From Kitasatospora paranensis (GTDB taxonomy: Bacteria > Actinomycetota > Actinomycetes > Streptomycetales > Streptomycetaceae), in contig NZ_BAABKV010000001.1 in NCBI RefSeq assembly GCF_039544005.1, positions 6,882,001 through 6,946,000 on the forward strand: 64,000 nucleotides of DNA. The letters run 5' to 3'. The position numbers and the translations under genes were made by a program. Positions 56,623 to 64,000 of the stretch are shown here, one piece after another; positions within the stretch are counted from its first letter, which is position 1; each line of letters opens with the position of its first letter. A model generated the notes under the pieces. The model saw nothing but the letters and a program-made list of their open reading frames with translations. It searched no databases and had not been told where the DNA came from.

Positions 56623-57123
56623 TCAGCCCCGGTGCCGGTCGAGGATCCCGGTGAGCCGCTCCAGCAGCCCGTCCTGGCTCCGGTCGCCGTCCAGCCGCTC
56701 GCCGGCGACGACGTAGGTGGGCGTGCCGGTGACCCTGATCGCCCGGCCCTCGGCCTGGTCGGCGTCGACCAGCAGGGTGTGCCGGCCGTCGATCAGCGCG
56801 GTGTCGATCTCGTCGGAGTCCAGCCCGAGTCCGTCGGCGACGGCGAGCAGCACCTTCTCGCCGTCCCGCGCGAGCTCGGCCGTCCGCTCCAGCAGCGCCT
56901 CCGCGTACGCCCAGCCGCTGCCCTGGGCGAACGCCTCCTCGGCGGCCTGCGCGGCCGCGTACGCGTGCTTGTTCTTCTCCAGCGGGAAGTGCCGCAGCTC
57001 GATCGGCAGGGCGTCGCCGTACCGGGCGCGCAGGGCCCGGACGTCGTCGAGGGCCGTGCGGCAGTCGGGGCACTGGAGGTCGCACCAGAACTCGAGGCGG
57101 GGGAGGAGGGGGACATCGGTCAT
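56623..57123 (-). CDS. DsbA family thiol oxidoreductase, cytosolic
   Basis: 166 residues. Redox motif CPDC in LEFWCDLQCPDCRTALDDV, helical insert, and a cis-Pro segment TGTPTYVVAGERL. No signal peptide, so probably a cytosolic DsbA/FrnE-like protein. Follows the CGNR gene in the same direction by 27 bp. Confidence 0.85.
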   Translation of the reverse strand: MTDVPLLPRLEFWCDLQCPDCRTALDDVRALRARYGDALPIELRHFPLEKNKHAYAAAQAAEEAFAQGSGWAYAEALLERTAELARDGEKVLLAVADGLGLDSDEIDTALIDGRHTLLVDADQAEGRAIRVTGTPTYVVAGERLDGDRSQDGLLERLTGILDRHRG

Positions 57124-57150
57124 GCCCTCAGTCTTCCATCCGCGGGACGG

Positions 57151-57720
57151 TCAGCCCGCCGTGACGGCCTCGGCCGAGCGCTGCCGGGCCCGGTAGGCGG
57201 CGACGTGCAGCCGGTTGCCGCAGGTGCGGCTGTCGCAGTAGCGGCGGGAGCGGTTGCGGGAGAGGTCGACGAAGACCCGGGCGCAGTCGGGGGCCTCGCA
57301 GTTGCGCAGCCGCTCGCGCTCGCCGGCCATCACGATGAAGGCCAGCGCCATGCCCAGCTCGGCCGCGAGGTGGTCGCCGATCGCCGCGTGCGGGGCGAAG
57401 TAGTGGATGTGCCAGCCGTGGTGGTCGTGGTTGGTCAGCCGGGGCGTGGTGCCGGCCGCCGCGACCACGGCGTTGACCTGCTCGGCGGCCTCGGCGGTCG
57501 AGCCCGCGGCGAACACGTCGCGCAGCCGGCCGCGCAGCGCGTGCACGGCGGTGAGGTCCTGGGCGGTGAGCGAGTCGATCTCGCTGATCTCCTGCCGCAC
57601 CACGAATCCGTCCAGGGCGGCGATGTCCGGCAGCTGTTCCGAGCCGCAGGCCTCGGGGGCCGTGTTGAGCAGCTCGACCAGAATGCTCAGGGCGCATTCG
57701 GTGTCATGGGTGATCAGCAC
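57151..57720 (-). CDS. CGNR zinc-finger transcription factor
   Basis: 189 residues from GTG 57720. N-terminal ABATE-like ligand domain, C-terminal zinc finger NCEAPDCARVFVDLSRNRSRR with YCDSRTCGNRLHVAAYR, which includes the namesake CGNR. Stress-related regulators in actinobacteria; target unknown but possibly the downstream DsbA-like gene. Confidence 0.88.
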   Translation of the reverse strand: MLITHDTECALSILVELLNTAPEACGSEQLPDIAALDGFVVRQEISEIDSLTAQDLTAVHALRGRLRDVFAAGSTAEAAEQVNAVVAAAGTTPRLTNHDHHGWHIHYFAPHAAIGDHLAAELGMALAFIVMAGERERLRNCEAPDCARVFVDLSRNRSRRYCDSRTCGNRLHVAAYRARQRSAEAVTAG

Positions 57721-57807
57721 GTGGGCTCCTCGCGCGGCGGGGGCGCTACCGGCCCCTCGTCGGTCGTCACCCGCGACTCTACCGGGGACGGGCCGCCCGT
57801 TCCCACG

Positions 57808-57875
57808 GAAGGCGCCCGGCAGGACGGCCGGCCACCCGTGGTGAGGGGTGGCCGGCCGTCCTGCCGGGCGCCTTC
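57808..57875. terminator. 30-bp perfect inverted repeat downstream of ssgB
   Basis: Arms 57808-57837 and 57846-57875 are perfectly complementary over 30 bp with an 8-nt loop. It ends the ssgB transcript and insulates the CGNR promoter in the 304-bp gap, where I see no other feature. Confidence 0.7.
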
Positions 57876-58024
57876 GCCGCCGGACGCCCCTCCCGGGCGG
57901 GGAGGGGCTACGGGCGGAGACCCCGAGGCCGCCGAGCGTGCGCGGCGGCAGGTGCGACCGTGCCCCCGAGTAGGACGGACGCGGATCGGACGCGGCACCG
58001 CCGTGGCGGGCCGGCCCGGCGGAG

Positions 58025-58438
58025 TCAGCTTTCGGCGAGGATGTGCGAGAGCTCCCGGTCGAGGTCGAAGTGGCGGTGCTCGGTGCCGGGCGGCACGGCG
58101 GCGTCGGTGCGCTTGAGGAACGACTCGAGCGCCCGCGCCGGGGCTTCCAGCAGGGCCTCTCCTTCCGGAGAGCTCAGGGCGATGCAGACGACACCCTGTC
58201 CGTGGCTGCGCGAGGGCCACACCCGGACGTCGCCGGTGCCGGTGGGTCGGTGCAGCCCCTCCGCGAGGAGATCACGGGCGAACACCCACTCGACGGTCTC
58301 GTCGGCGCCGGTGTGGAAGGTGGCATGCACGGCATAAGGGTCCGCGGTGTCGTAGCGCAGGCCCGCGGGGACGGGCAGTGAGGACTCGCTGGACACGATG
58401 AGGCGCAGGTGCAGCTCACAGCTGACCGTGGTGTTCAT
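58025..58438 (-). CDS. ssgB: Sporulation septation protein SsgB
   Basis: 137 residues starting MNTTVSCELHLRLIVSSESS and ending HFDLDRELSHILAES, nearly identical to the SsgB of streptomycetes, which with SsgA recruits FtsZ to sporulation septa. Strong taxonomic marker for morphologically complex actinomycetes. ATG 58438 is chosen to match SsgB length; an ATG at 58447 adds three residues. Confidence 0.95.
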   Translation of the reverse strand: MNTTVSCELHLRLIVSSESSLPVPAGLRYDTADPYAVHATFHTGADETVEWVFARDLLAEGLHRPTGTGDVRVWPSRSHGQGVVCIALSSPEGEALLEAPARALESFLKRTDAAVPPGTEHRHFDLDRELSHILAES

Positions 58439-58633
58439 AAGCGCCATGGCCTTTCGCTCAGTGTGCGCTCGGGGATTCGCACGTCGGCGAACGGACCATC
58501 CCACCCGAAAGCCCGGTGTAAACCCGTCTGTCCCGATTCCGCGCCGAGTCGTACCCCTTCCGGCGCATTGCGGAATCACCGACGCCCGGCCCGCCGGACC
58601 CGTACCGGCGGGTATCTCGGGTACTTTTCCCGT

Positions 58634-59071
58634 ATGGCTGTACGAAGCGACAAACCCGAGGGTGCCGGCGGCCCGGCGGCCCCTGCCGGGAGCGGCGGGG
58701 GCCGGCCGCTGGGGTCGCGGGCGCCGCTGTTCATCCGGCGCTCGCGCCCGCTCCACGTCAGCTGGCAGGTGGCGGTCTTCGTGGCCGGCCTGGCGGTGGT
58801 CGGGCTGGGGGTCGTCCTGCTGCCGCTGCCCGGTCCGGGCTGGGTGGTCATCTTCCTGGGCATGGGCATCTGGGCCACCGAGTTCGTCTGGGCCCAGCTG
58901 GTGCTGCGCTGGACGCGTCGCAAGGTCGCCGAGGCGGCCGAGCGGGCGCTCGATCCGCAGGTGCGGCGCCGCAACATCGTGCTGACCGTGATCGGGCTGG
59001 CCGTGATCGCTGCGGTGGCCGGCTGGTACCTGTGGCGGTTCGGGGCGGTCCTGCCGTGGGACCTGCACTGA
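58634..59071 (+). CDS. TIGR02611-type small membrane protein
   Basis: 145 residues. Two membrane segments (VAVFVAGLAVVGLGVVLLPL and NIVLTVIGLAVIAAVAGWYL) with the conserved LPLPGPGWVVIFLGM (PGPGW motif). Function unknown; family conserved in actinobacteria. Confidence 0.8.
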   Translation: MAVRSDKPEGAGGPAAPAGSGGGRPLGSRAPLFIRRSRPLHVSWQVAVFVAGLAVVGLGVVLLPLPGPGWVVIFLGMGIWATEFVWAQLVLRWTRRKVAEAAERALDPQVRRRNIVLTVIGLAVIAAVAGWYLWRFGAVLPWDLH

Positions 59072-59125
59072 CCGGGAGGGTGTTCGGAGCACCCCGGCGG
59101 ATGGGGTAATGTTTTCCCTGCACCC

Positions 59126-59197
59126 GGGCGATTAGCTCAGCGGGAGAGCACTTCGTTCACACCGAAGGGGTCACTGGTTCGATCCCAGTATCGCCCA
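59126..59197 (+). tRNA. tRNA-Val(CAC), copy 1
   Basis: Acceptor GGGCGAT/ATCGCCC, anticodon loop TTCACAC giving CAC, discriminator A. Confidence 0.97.
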
Positions 59198-59212
59198 CCG
59201 GAATGCACTGTG

Positions 59213-59256
59213 AGTGCGGGCCCAGATCATTCGATGATCTGGGCCCGCACTATTTT
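59213..59256 (+). terminator. Terminator after the first tRNA-Val(CAC)
   Basis: Perfect 18-bp stem with TCG loop (59213-59230 with 59234-59251) followed by ATTTT. Confidence 0.8.
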
Positions 59257-59392
59257 CCGATCTATTTCCCGGTGTCTGACGGGCATTCACCGGGGCGGCC
59301 CGTGCCGGGATCTGCGGGACCGTCGGGCGCCCGCCGCCGGGAAGTGATTAGGGGTCGCGGCCCAAGTGGTGCTAGTGTTCTTCTCGTTGCCC

Positions 59393-59464
59393 GGGCGATT
59401 AGCTCAGCGGGAGAGCACTTCGTTCACACCGAAGGGGTCACTGGTTCGATCCCAGTATCGCCCA
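59393..59464 (+). tRNA. tRNA-Val(CAC), copy 2
   Basis: Identical to copy 1 (anticodon CAC), 195 bp downstream with its own apparent promoter region between. Confidence 0.97.
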
Positions 59465-59525
59465 CCGAGCAGCAAGGCCCCGGTCGCCAAGTGCGGCCGG
59501 GGCCTCTGTCGTTCGCGGCTCCGGA

Positions 59526-60305
59526 TCAGGCGGCCGCCTCGCAGCGGTGCTCGTCGGAGAGCCGGCGGCCGCAGCCGCAGCGGGCCGGGCGGAGCGGCCA
59601 GGCGGTGTCGACCCGCTCCGGTGTCCCCTCCCGGTCGAACCAGTTCTGCAACCCCCGTGCCTGCGCGGCGTGCCAGACCGCCTGCCGCAGGTGCAGCTCG
59701 GGCGCGCTGAGCGTGCCGAGGCGTGCGGGATGCCGGGCGGCGATCGCGCGGACGAGCTCCAGCGAGGCGGTTGCGTCCGCCGAGGCGTCGTGCGCGCCGG
59801 TGAGCCGCACGCCGTAGTGGGCGCACAGGTCGCTCAGGGTGCGGCGGCCCTTGCGGTAGCGGTCCACGTGCTTGTCGAGCACCCGCGGGTCCAGCACCAG
59901 CAGTTCGGCGCCGCCGAGGTACTCGGCGAGCGAGCCGCCGCGGTGCCGGCGCAGCTCGCGGTCGAGCAGGGTCAGGTCGTACGGGGCGTTCATCACCACC
60001 AGCGGGACGCCGGCCCGGGCCTGTTCGGCGAGGGCGCGGGCGAGTTCGGCGACCACCGTCCGGGCGGGCCGGCCGTCCGCGCGGACCTGCTCGTCGGTGA
60101 TGCCGTGCACGGCGCGGGCGCCGTCGGGGATCGGAACACCCGGGTCGGCGAGCCAGGTTGCGCTGCTCGCGGGGGCGCCGGGGGCGATCTGGAGGACCAG
60201 TGCGGCGGAGACGATCCGGTCGGTCTCGACGTCCACGCCGGTGGTCTCGGTGTCGAACGAGGCGAGTGGGCCCTCGTACCAGGGCCGTTGCTGCTGCATG
60301 ACCAC
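59526..60305 (-). CDS. DEDDh 3'-5' exonuclease (DnaQ/RNase T-like)
   Basis: 259 residues. ExoI FDTETTGVDVETDRIV, ExoII NAPYDLTLLDRELRR and ExoIII HDASADATASLELV with the DEDDh pattern. The last 20 residues form a Cys/His cluster (CGCGRRLSDEHRC) that could bind zinc. Role in DNA repair or RNA trimming not distinguishable. GTG 60305 or ATG 60299. Confidence 0.88.
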   Translation of the reverse strand: MVMQQQRPWYEGPLASFDTETTGVDVETDRIVSAALVLQIAPGAPASSATWLADPGVPIPDGARAVHGITDEQVRADGRPARTVVAELARALAEQARAGVPLVVMNAPYDLTLLDRELRRHRGGSLAEYLGGAELLVLDPRVLDKHVDRYRKGRRTLSDLCAHYGVRLTGAHDASADATASLELVRAIAARHPARLGTLSAPELHLRQAVWHAAQARGLQNWFDREGTPERVDTAWPLRPARCGCGRRLSDEHRCEAAA

Positions 60306-60582
60306 CCCTCACGTGGCGGCGGGCGGTGCCCGGCGCGCCGCCGAGGACCGGGGGCGCGCCGTGCTCTGCTCAGGTGATACCGCAGTTGACGCCCGCTCAA
60401 TCCCACCCCGGCCGCCCGGGCCGCCGGCGGGTGGCCGGGCGGCCGCGGGGCGGGCGGCACGGGTCGGCGGGGGCGACCGGTGCGCACGGTGCGGGAGCGG
60501 CCGCCGCCACCGGTGGGACGTGCGGAGCGCGGGGGAGAGCGCGGTGCACGGTGGACGGGCCGCGCTCGGTACCATCGAGGGA

Positions 60583-60599
60583 CGCAGCACAGTGCTGCG
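60583..60599 (+). promoter_or_regulatory. thrS: 8-1-8 palindrome in the thrS leader
   Basis: CGCAGCAC-A-GTGCTGCG lies 24 bp before the thrS GTG, just after a possible -10 (TACCAT, 60570-60575). It would form a hairpin at the very 5' end of the mRNA. Confidence 0.4.
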
Positions 60600-60623
60600 G
60601 ACCACAGATGTCAGGAGAGACCG

Positions 60624-62603
60624 GTGACCGACGTCCGGATCATCATCAACCGCGAACCCGATCGGGAAGAGCGCGTGGTGACCACGGGCACCACGGCCGC
60701 CGAGCTCTTCGCCGACGACCGCTCGATCATCGCCGCCCGCGTCGGCGGCGCGCTGAAGGACCTCGCGTACGCCGTCCAGGACGGCGACGAGGTCGAGCCC
60801 GTCCCGATCTCCAGCAAGGACGGGCTGGACATCCTGCGGCACTCGACCGCGCACGTGATGGCGCAGGCCGTGCAGGAGGTCTTCCCGGACGCCAAGCTCG
60901 GCATCGGCCCGCCGATCAAGGACGGCTTCTACTACGACTTCGACGTCGAGAAGCCGTTCCACCCCGACGACCTCAAGGTCATCGAGAAGAAGATGCAGGA
61001 GATCATCAAGCGCGGGCAGAAGTTCTCCCGCCGGGTGGTCACCGACGAGGCCGCCCGCGAGGAGCTGGCCGCCGAGCCGTACAAGCTGGAGCTGATCGGC
61101 CTCAAGGGCTCCGCGGCCACCGCCGGTGAGGGAGCCAGCGTCGAGGTCGGCGCCGGCGAGCTCACCATCTACGACAACCTGGACGCCAAGACCGGCGAGC
61201 ACTGCTGGGGCGACCTCTGCCGCGGCCCGCACCTGCCGAGCACCCGGCACATCCCGGCCTTCAAGCTCATGCGGCCGGCGGCCGCCTACTGGCGCGGCAG
61301 CGAGAAGAACCCGCAGCTCCAGCGCATCTACGGCACCGCCTGGCCGACCCGTGACGAGCTCAAGGCGCACCTGGAGTTCCTGGAGGAGGCCGCCAAGCGC
61401 GACCACCGCAAGCTCGGCAGCGAGCTCGACCTCTTCTCCATCCCGGAGGAGATCGGCTCCGGCCTCGCGGTCTTCCACCCCAAGGGCGGCATCATGCGCC
61501 GGGTCATGGAGGACTACTCGCGCAAGCGCCACGAGGAGTCGGGCTACGAGTTCGTCTACTCGCCGCACGCCACCAAGGGCACCCTCTTCGAGCTCTCCGG
61601 CCACCTGGACTGGTACGCCGACGGCATGTACCCGCCCATGAAGCTCGACGGCGACATCGACTACTACCTCAAGCCGATGAACTGCCCGATGCACAACCTG
61701 ATCTACCGCTCCCGCGGCCGCTCCTACCGCGAACTGCCGCTGCGGCTCTTCGAGTTCGGTACGGTCTACCGGTACGAGAAGTCCGGTGTGGTGCACGGCC
61801 TGACCCGCGCCCGCGGCTTCACCCAGGACGACGCGCACATCTACTGCACCCGCGAGCAGATGGCCGACGAGCTCGACTCGCTGCTCACCTTCGTGCTCGA
61901 CCTGCTGCGCGACTACGGCCTGAACGACTTCTACCTGGAGCTGTCCACCAAGGACCCGGAGAAGTTCATCGGGTCGGACGAGGACTGGGAGGAGGCCACC
62001 GAGACCCTGCGGGCGGCCGCCGAGAAGCAGAACCTCGAACTCGTCCTCGACCCGGCCGGCGCCGCCTTCTACGGCCCGAAGATCTCCGTCCAGGCGAAGG
62101 ACGCGATCGGCCGCACCTGGCAGATGTCCACCATCCAGGTCGACTTCCAGCTGCCGAACCGCTTCGAGCTGGAGTTCCAGGGGCAGGACGGCAACCGCCA
62201 GCGCCCGGTCATGATCCACCGTGCCCTGTTCGGTTCGATCGAGCGGTTCTTCGCGGTGCTGCTGGAGCACTACGCCGGCGCCATGCCGCCGTGGCTCGCC
62301 CCCGTCACCGTGGTCGGCATCCCGATCACCGACGAGCACATCCCGTACCTGCGCGAGATCGCGGCCGAGCTGAAGAAGCACGGCATCCGGGTCGAGGTCG
62401 ACGCCTCCGACGACCGCATGCAGAAGAAGATCCGCAACGCGCAGAAGCAGAAGATCCCCTTCATGCTGATCGCGGGCAACGACGACGTCGAGGCCGGCGC
62501 CGTCTCCTTCCGCTACCGCAGCGGCGAGCAGAAGAACGGCGTGCCGGTCGCCGACGCCGTCGCCGAGATCGTGGACGCCGTCCGGCAGCGCGTGCAGGTC
62601 TGA
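60624..62603 (+). CDS. thrS: Threonine-tRNA ligase
   Basis: 659 residues. TGS domain, editing domain with HSTAHVMAQAVQEVFP, class II core with zinc ligands in KPMNCPMHNLIYRS and motif 2 FEFGTVYRYEKSG, motif 3 IHRALFGSIERF, and the anticodon domain. GTG 60624 behind AGGAGAG. Charges tRNA-Thr. Confidence 0.97.
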   Translation: MTDVRIIINREPDREERVVTTGTTAAELFADDRSIIAARVGGALKDLAYAVQDGDEVEPVPISSKDGLDILRHSTAHVMAQAVQEVFPDAKLGIGPPIKDGFYYDFDVEKPFHPDDLKVIEKKMQEIIKRGQKFSRRVVTDEAAREELAAEPYKLELIGLKGSAATAGEGASVEVGAGELTIYDNLDAKTGEHCWGDLCRGPHLPSTRHIPAFKLMRPAAAYWRGSEKNPQLQRIYGTAWPTRDELKAHLEFLEEAAKRDHRKLGSELDLFSIPEEIGSGLAVFHPKGGIMRRVMEDYSRKRHEESGYEFVYSPHATKGTLFELSGHLDWYADGMYPPMKLDGDIDYYLKPMNCPMHNLIYRSRGRSYRELPLRLFEFGTVYRYEKSGVVHGLTRARGFTQDDAHIYCTREQMADELDSLLTFVLDLLRDYGLNDFYLELSTKDPEKFIGSDEDWEEATETLRAAAEKQNLELVLDPAGAAFYGPKISVQAKDAIGRTWQMSTIQVDFQLPNRFELEFQGQDGNRQRPVMIHRALFGSIERFFAVLLEHYAGAMPPWLAPVTVVGIPITDEHIPYLREIAAELKKHGIRVEVDASDDRMQKKIRNAQKQKIPFMLIAGNDDVEAGAVSFRYRSGEQKNGVPVADAVAEIVDAVRQRVQV

Positions 62604-62689
62604 CCTCGGAGCGGGCAGGGTGGGGCGGGTTCGAACGAGTCCGCCCCACCCTGCTCGGCTCCGCCGCCGGGGCGAATATGCTGGCCCGC

Positions 62690-63237
62690 ATGACGAGTGA
62701 GCCGGAACTGCAGCGGGGCGTCGGGGAGCCGGACGGCTTCCGCCGCCTGTGGACCCCCACCGGATGGCGTACATCCAGGGTGAGAACAAGCCCACCGGGC
62801 CCGCGCCGGACGACGGCTGCCCGTTCTGCAGCATCCCCGCGCTCAGCGACGAGGACGGGCTGGTGATCGCCCGCGGCACCGCCGTCTTCGCGGTGCTGAA
62901 CCTCTACCCGTACAACGGCGGCCACCTGATGGTCGTCCCGTACCGGCACGTCGCGGACTACACCGACCTCGACGAGGCCGAGACGGCCGAGCTCGCGGTC
63001 TTCACCAAGCACGCGATGACGGCGCTGCGCGCCGCCTCGGGGGCGCACGGGTTCAACATCGGCATGAACCAGGGTGCCGCCGCGGGCGCCGGGATCGCCG
63101 CCCACCTGCACCAGCACGTGGTGCCGCGGTGGGGCGGGGACACCAACTTCATGCCGGTCGTCGGCCACACCAAGGTGCTGCCGCAGCTGCTCGCGGACAC
63201 CCGCAAGATGCTCGCCGACGTCTGGCCGCGGGCCTGA
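62690..63237 (+). CDS. HIT family hydrolase (single-base frameshift)
   Basis: Nucleotide phosphoramidase or Ap4A-type hydrolase. ATG 62690 gives MTSEPELQRGVGEPDGFRRLW; the run of five C at 62754-62758 breaks the frame, and one added C joins it to TPHRMAYIQGENKPTG. Zinc-like CPFCSI and catalytic HIT motif HLHQHVVPRW. Corrected length 182. Conserved neighbour of thrS in streptomycetes. Confidence 0.9.
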
Positions 63238-63250
63238 GCCGGCCGTCCGG

Positions 63251-63294
63251 ACGACGAAGGGGCCGCACCGTCGCCGGTGCGGCCCCTTCGTCGT
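63251..63294. terminator. Convergent terminator after the HIT gene
   Basis: Nineteen-base-pair stem (63251-63269 with 63276-63294) between convergent genes. Confidence 0.7.
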
Positions 63295-63299
63295 GCCGC

Positions 63300-64000
63300 T
63301 CAGCCCGCGTCGTACGCGTCGGCCTTGAACGGGCGGACGGCCTGGTTCTCCGAGCGGCTGATGTTGGAGCGGTTGGTGAAGCGCTCGACGTCGACGTCGT
63401 GGTCGGCCAGGAACTCGATGGTGGTCTGCTGCACCACGTTGAACAGGGGCTGTGCGGTGTAGAGCACCGAGTCGGCCTGGGCGCGGCGGGCCCAGGTCGG
63501 GTCCGTCCAGGCCTGGCGCACGCAGAACGGCTCCGGGAGGGCCAGCGAGCCGCCCAGCCAGTTCAGCAGGCCGGGGATCCGCATGAAGGGGGCCCGGACG
63601 GCCTGCCGGACGACCTCGTCGTCGTCGACCAGCGGGAGGATGACGGTCTTCTCCTCCCAGAACTTGCCGGTCTTGGGGACCTTCAGCTCCTTGGGCTTGG
63701 GCTTCGCGGTGAACAGGCCGTTGAGCGGCCCGAGCGCGTGCCCGTACGCGGAGACCCGCAGGTTCCTCCCCAGGATGGTGATCTTGACCATCACGGTGGC
63801 CACCACCTGGCCGTTGTGGAGCACCAGTTGGGCCGCCACATAGGCGTCGGTGTCGGTGCCGATGGTCTGCCGGTTGGCGATCTGCTGGATGCCGAAGTCG
63901 CGCATCCGGTAGCCGTCCATCTCCGGTGTGCCCGGCCGGCCGATCTCGTCCGCGCCCTCCGGGAGGTCCTGCACCACCCAGTGCTGCACCGAGACGTGCG
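63300..64000 (-). CDS. Conserved hypothetical protein (5' end outside window)
   Basis: The visible part has 229 residues and stays open to the window edge (HVSVQHWVVQDLPEG at its start). Segments TDTDAYVAAQLVLHNGQVVATVMVKITILG and SVLYTAQPLFNVVQQTTIEFLADHDVDVERF look like a conserved streptomycete protein, but I recognise no domain. Mixed beta and helical composition; no signal seen. Confidence 0.7.
   Translation of the reverse strand, partial: HVSVQHWVVQDLPEGADEIGRPGTPEMDGYRMRDFGIQQIANRQTIGTDTDAYVAAQLVLHNGQVVATVMVKITILGRNLRVSAYGHALGPLNGLFTAKPKPKELKVPKTGKFWEEKTVILPLVDDDEVVRQAVRAPFMRIPGLLNWLGGSLALPEPFCVRQAWTDPTWARRAQADSVLYTAQPLFNVVQQTTIEFLADHDVDVERFTNRSNISRSENQAVRPFKADAYDAG

Overview
The window is about 64 kb of very GC-rich actinobacterial chromosome. 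The gene order (infC-rpmI-rplT-trmH-like-pheST, argCJBDRGH, metNIQ, cobL/cobT/cysG, ssgB, thrS-HIT), the sporulation gene ssgB, Tat and lipoprotein signals and the G/C-ending codons point to Streptomycetaceae (Streptomyces or Kitasatospora). It is core chromosome. I saw no transposase, integrase, CRISPR array or large biosynthetic cluster.

Layout. 1-1.5 kb: end of a membrane-anchored protein gene, an SseB-family gene and a DUF1844 gene. 1.6-9.5 kb: translation block with infC (apparent AUC start behind an attenuator-like leader), rpmI, rplT, a SpoU/TrmH methyltransferase, an orphan histidine kinase, and pheS-pheT. 9.6-11.8 kb: a chitosanase under a 12-1-12 palindrome, a conserved protein of unknown function, and then a non-coding stretch with two tandem tRNA-like units whose halves are in reversed (circularly permuted) order. 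11.8-25.9 kb: lipoproteins, acyl-CoA and redox enzymes, a deacetylase, HD and tyrosine phosphatases, rlmG, a FabF-type synthase, gap with a GlxA/AraC regulator, and a truncated flavin monooxygenase. 26-34 kb: arginine biosynthesis with ArgR and candidate ARG boxes. 34-39.5 kb: a small sigma-like protein, acetyltransferases, and metNIQ preceded by a Cys/Met-rich leader peptide. 39.6-46.2 kb: cobalamin/siroheme genes cobL, a BluB-CobT fusion with a very long low-complexity N-terminus, and cysG. 46.3-53 kb: small membrane proteins, a MarR/MFS region, a second SpoU-type methyltransferase and a Ser/Thr kinase. 53-64 kb: tRNA cluster (Gly, Cys, 3x Val-GAC), pabB-pabC, DsbA-like and CGNR proteins, ssgB, two tRNA-Val(CAC), an exonuclease, thrS, a HIT protein, and a partial unknown gene.

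Two points matter most to a user of this annotation. First, eleven otherwise conserved genes each need exactly one extra base to be intact, nearly always in a short G or C run (typically five where six are needed). This looks like systematic homopolymer under-calling, so those genes are given as single full-length genes with the frameshift noted. Second, the RNA locus at about 11.43-11.80 kb is the strongest candidate for something undescribed. Each unit has a T-arm half, a short linker and then the D-arm half, with seven-base acceptor complementarity across the linker and pairing that rebuilds an anticodon stem. This fits circularly permuted tRNA genes or a bacterial Y-RNA-type tRNA mimic.
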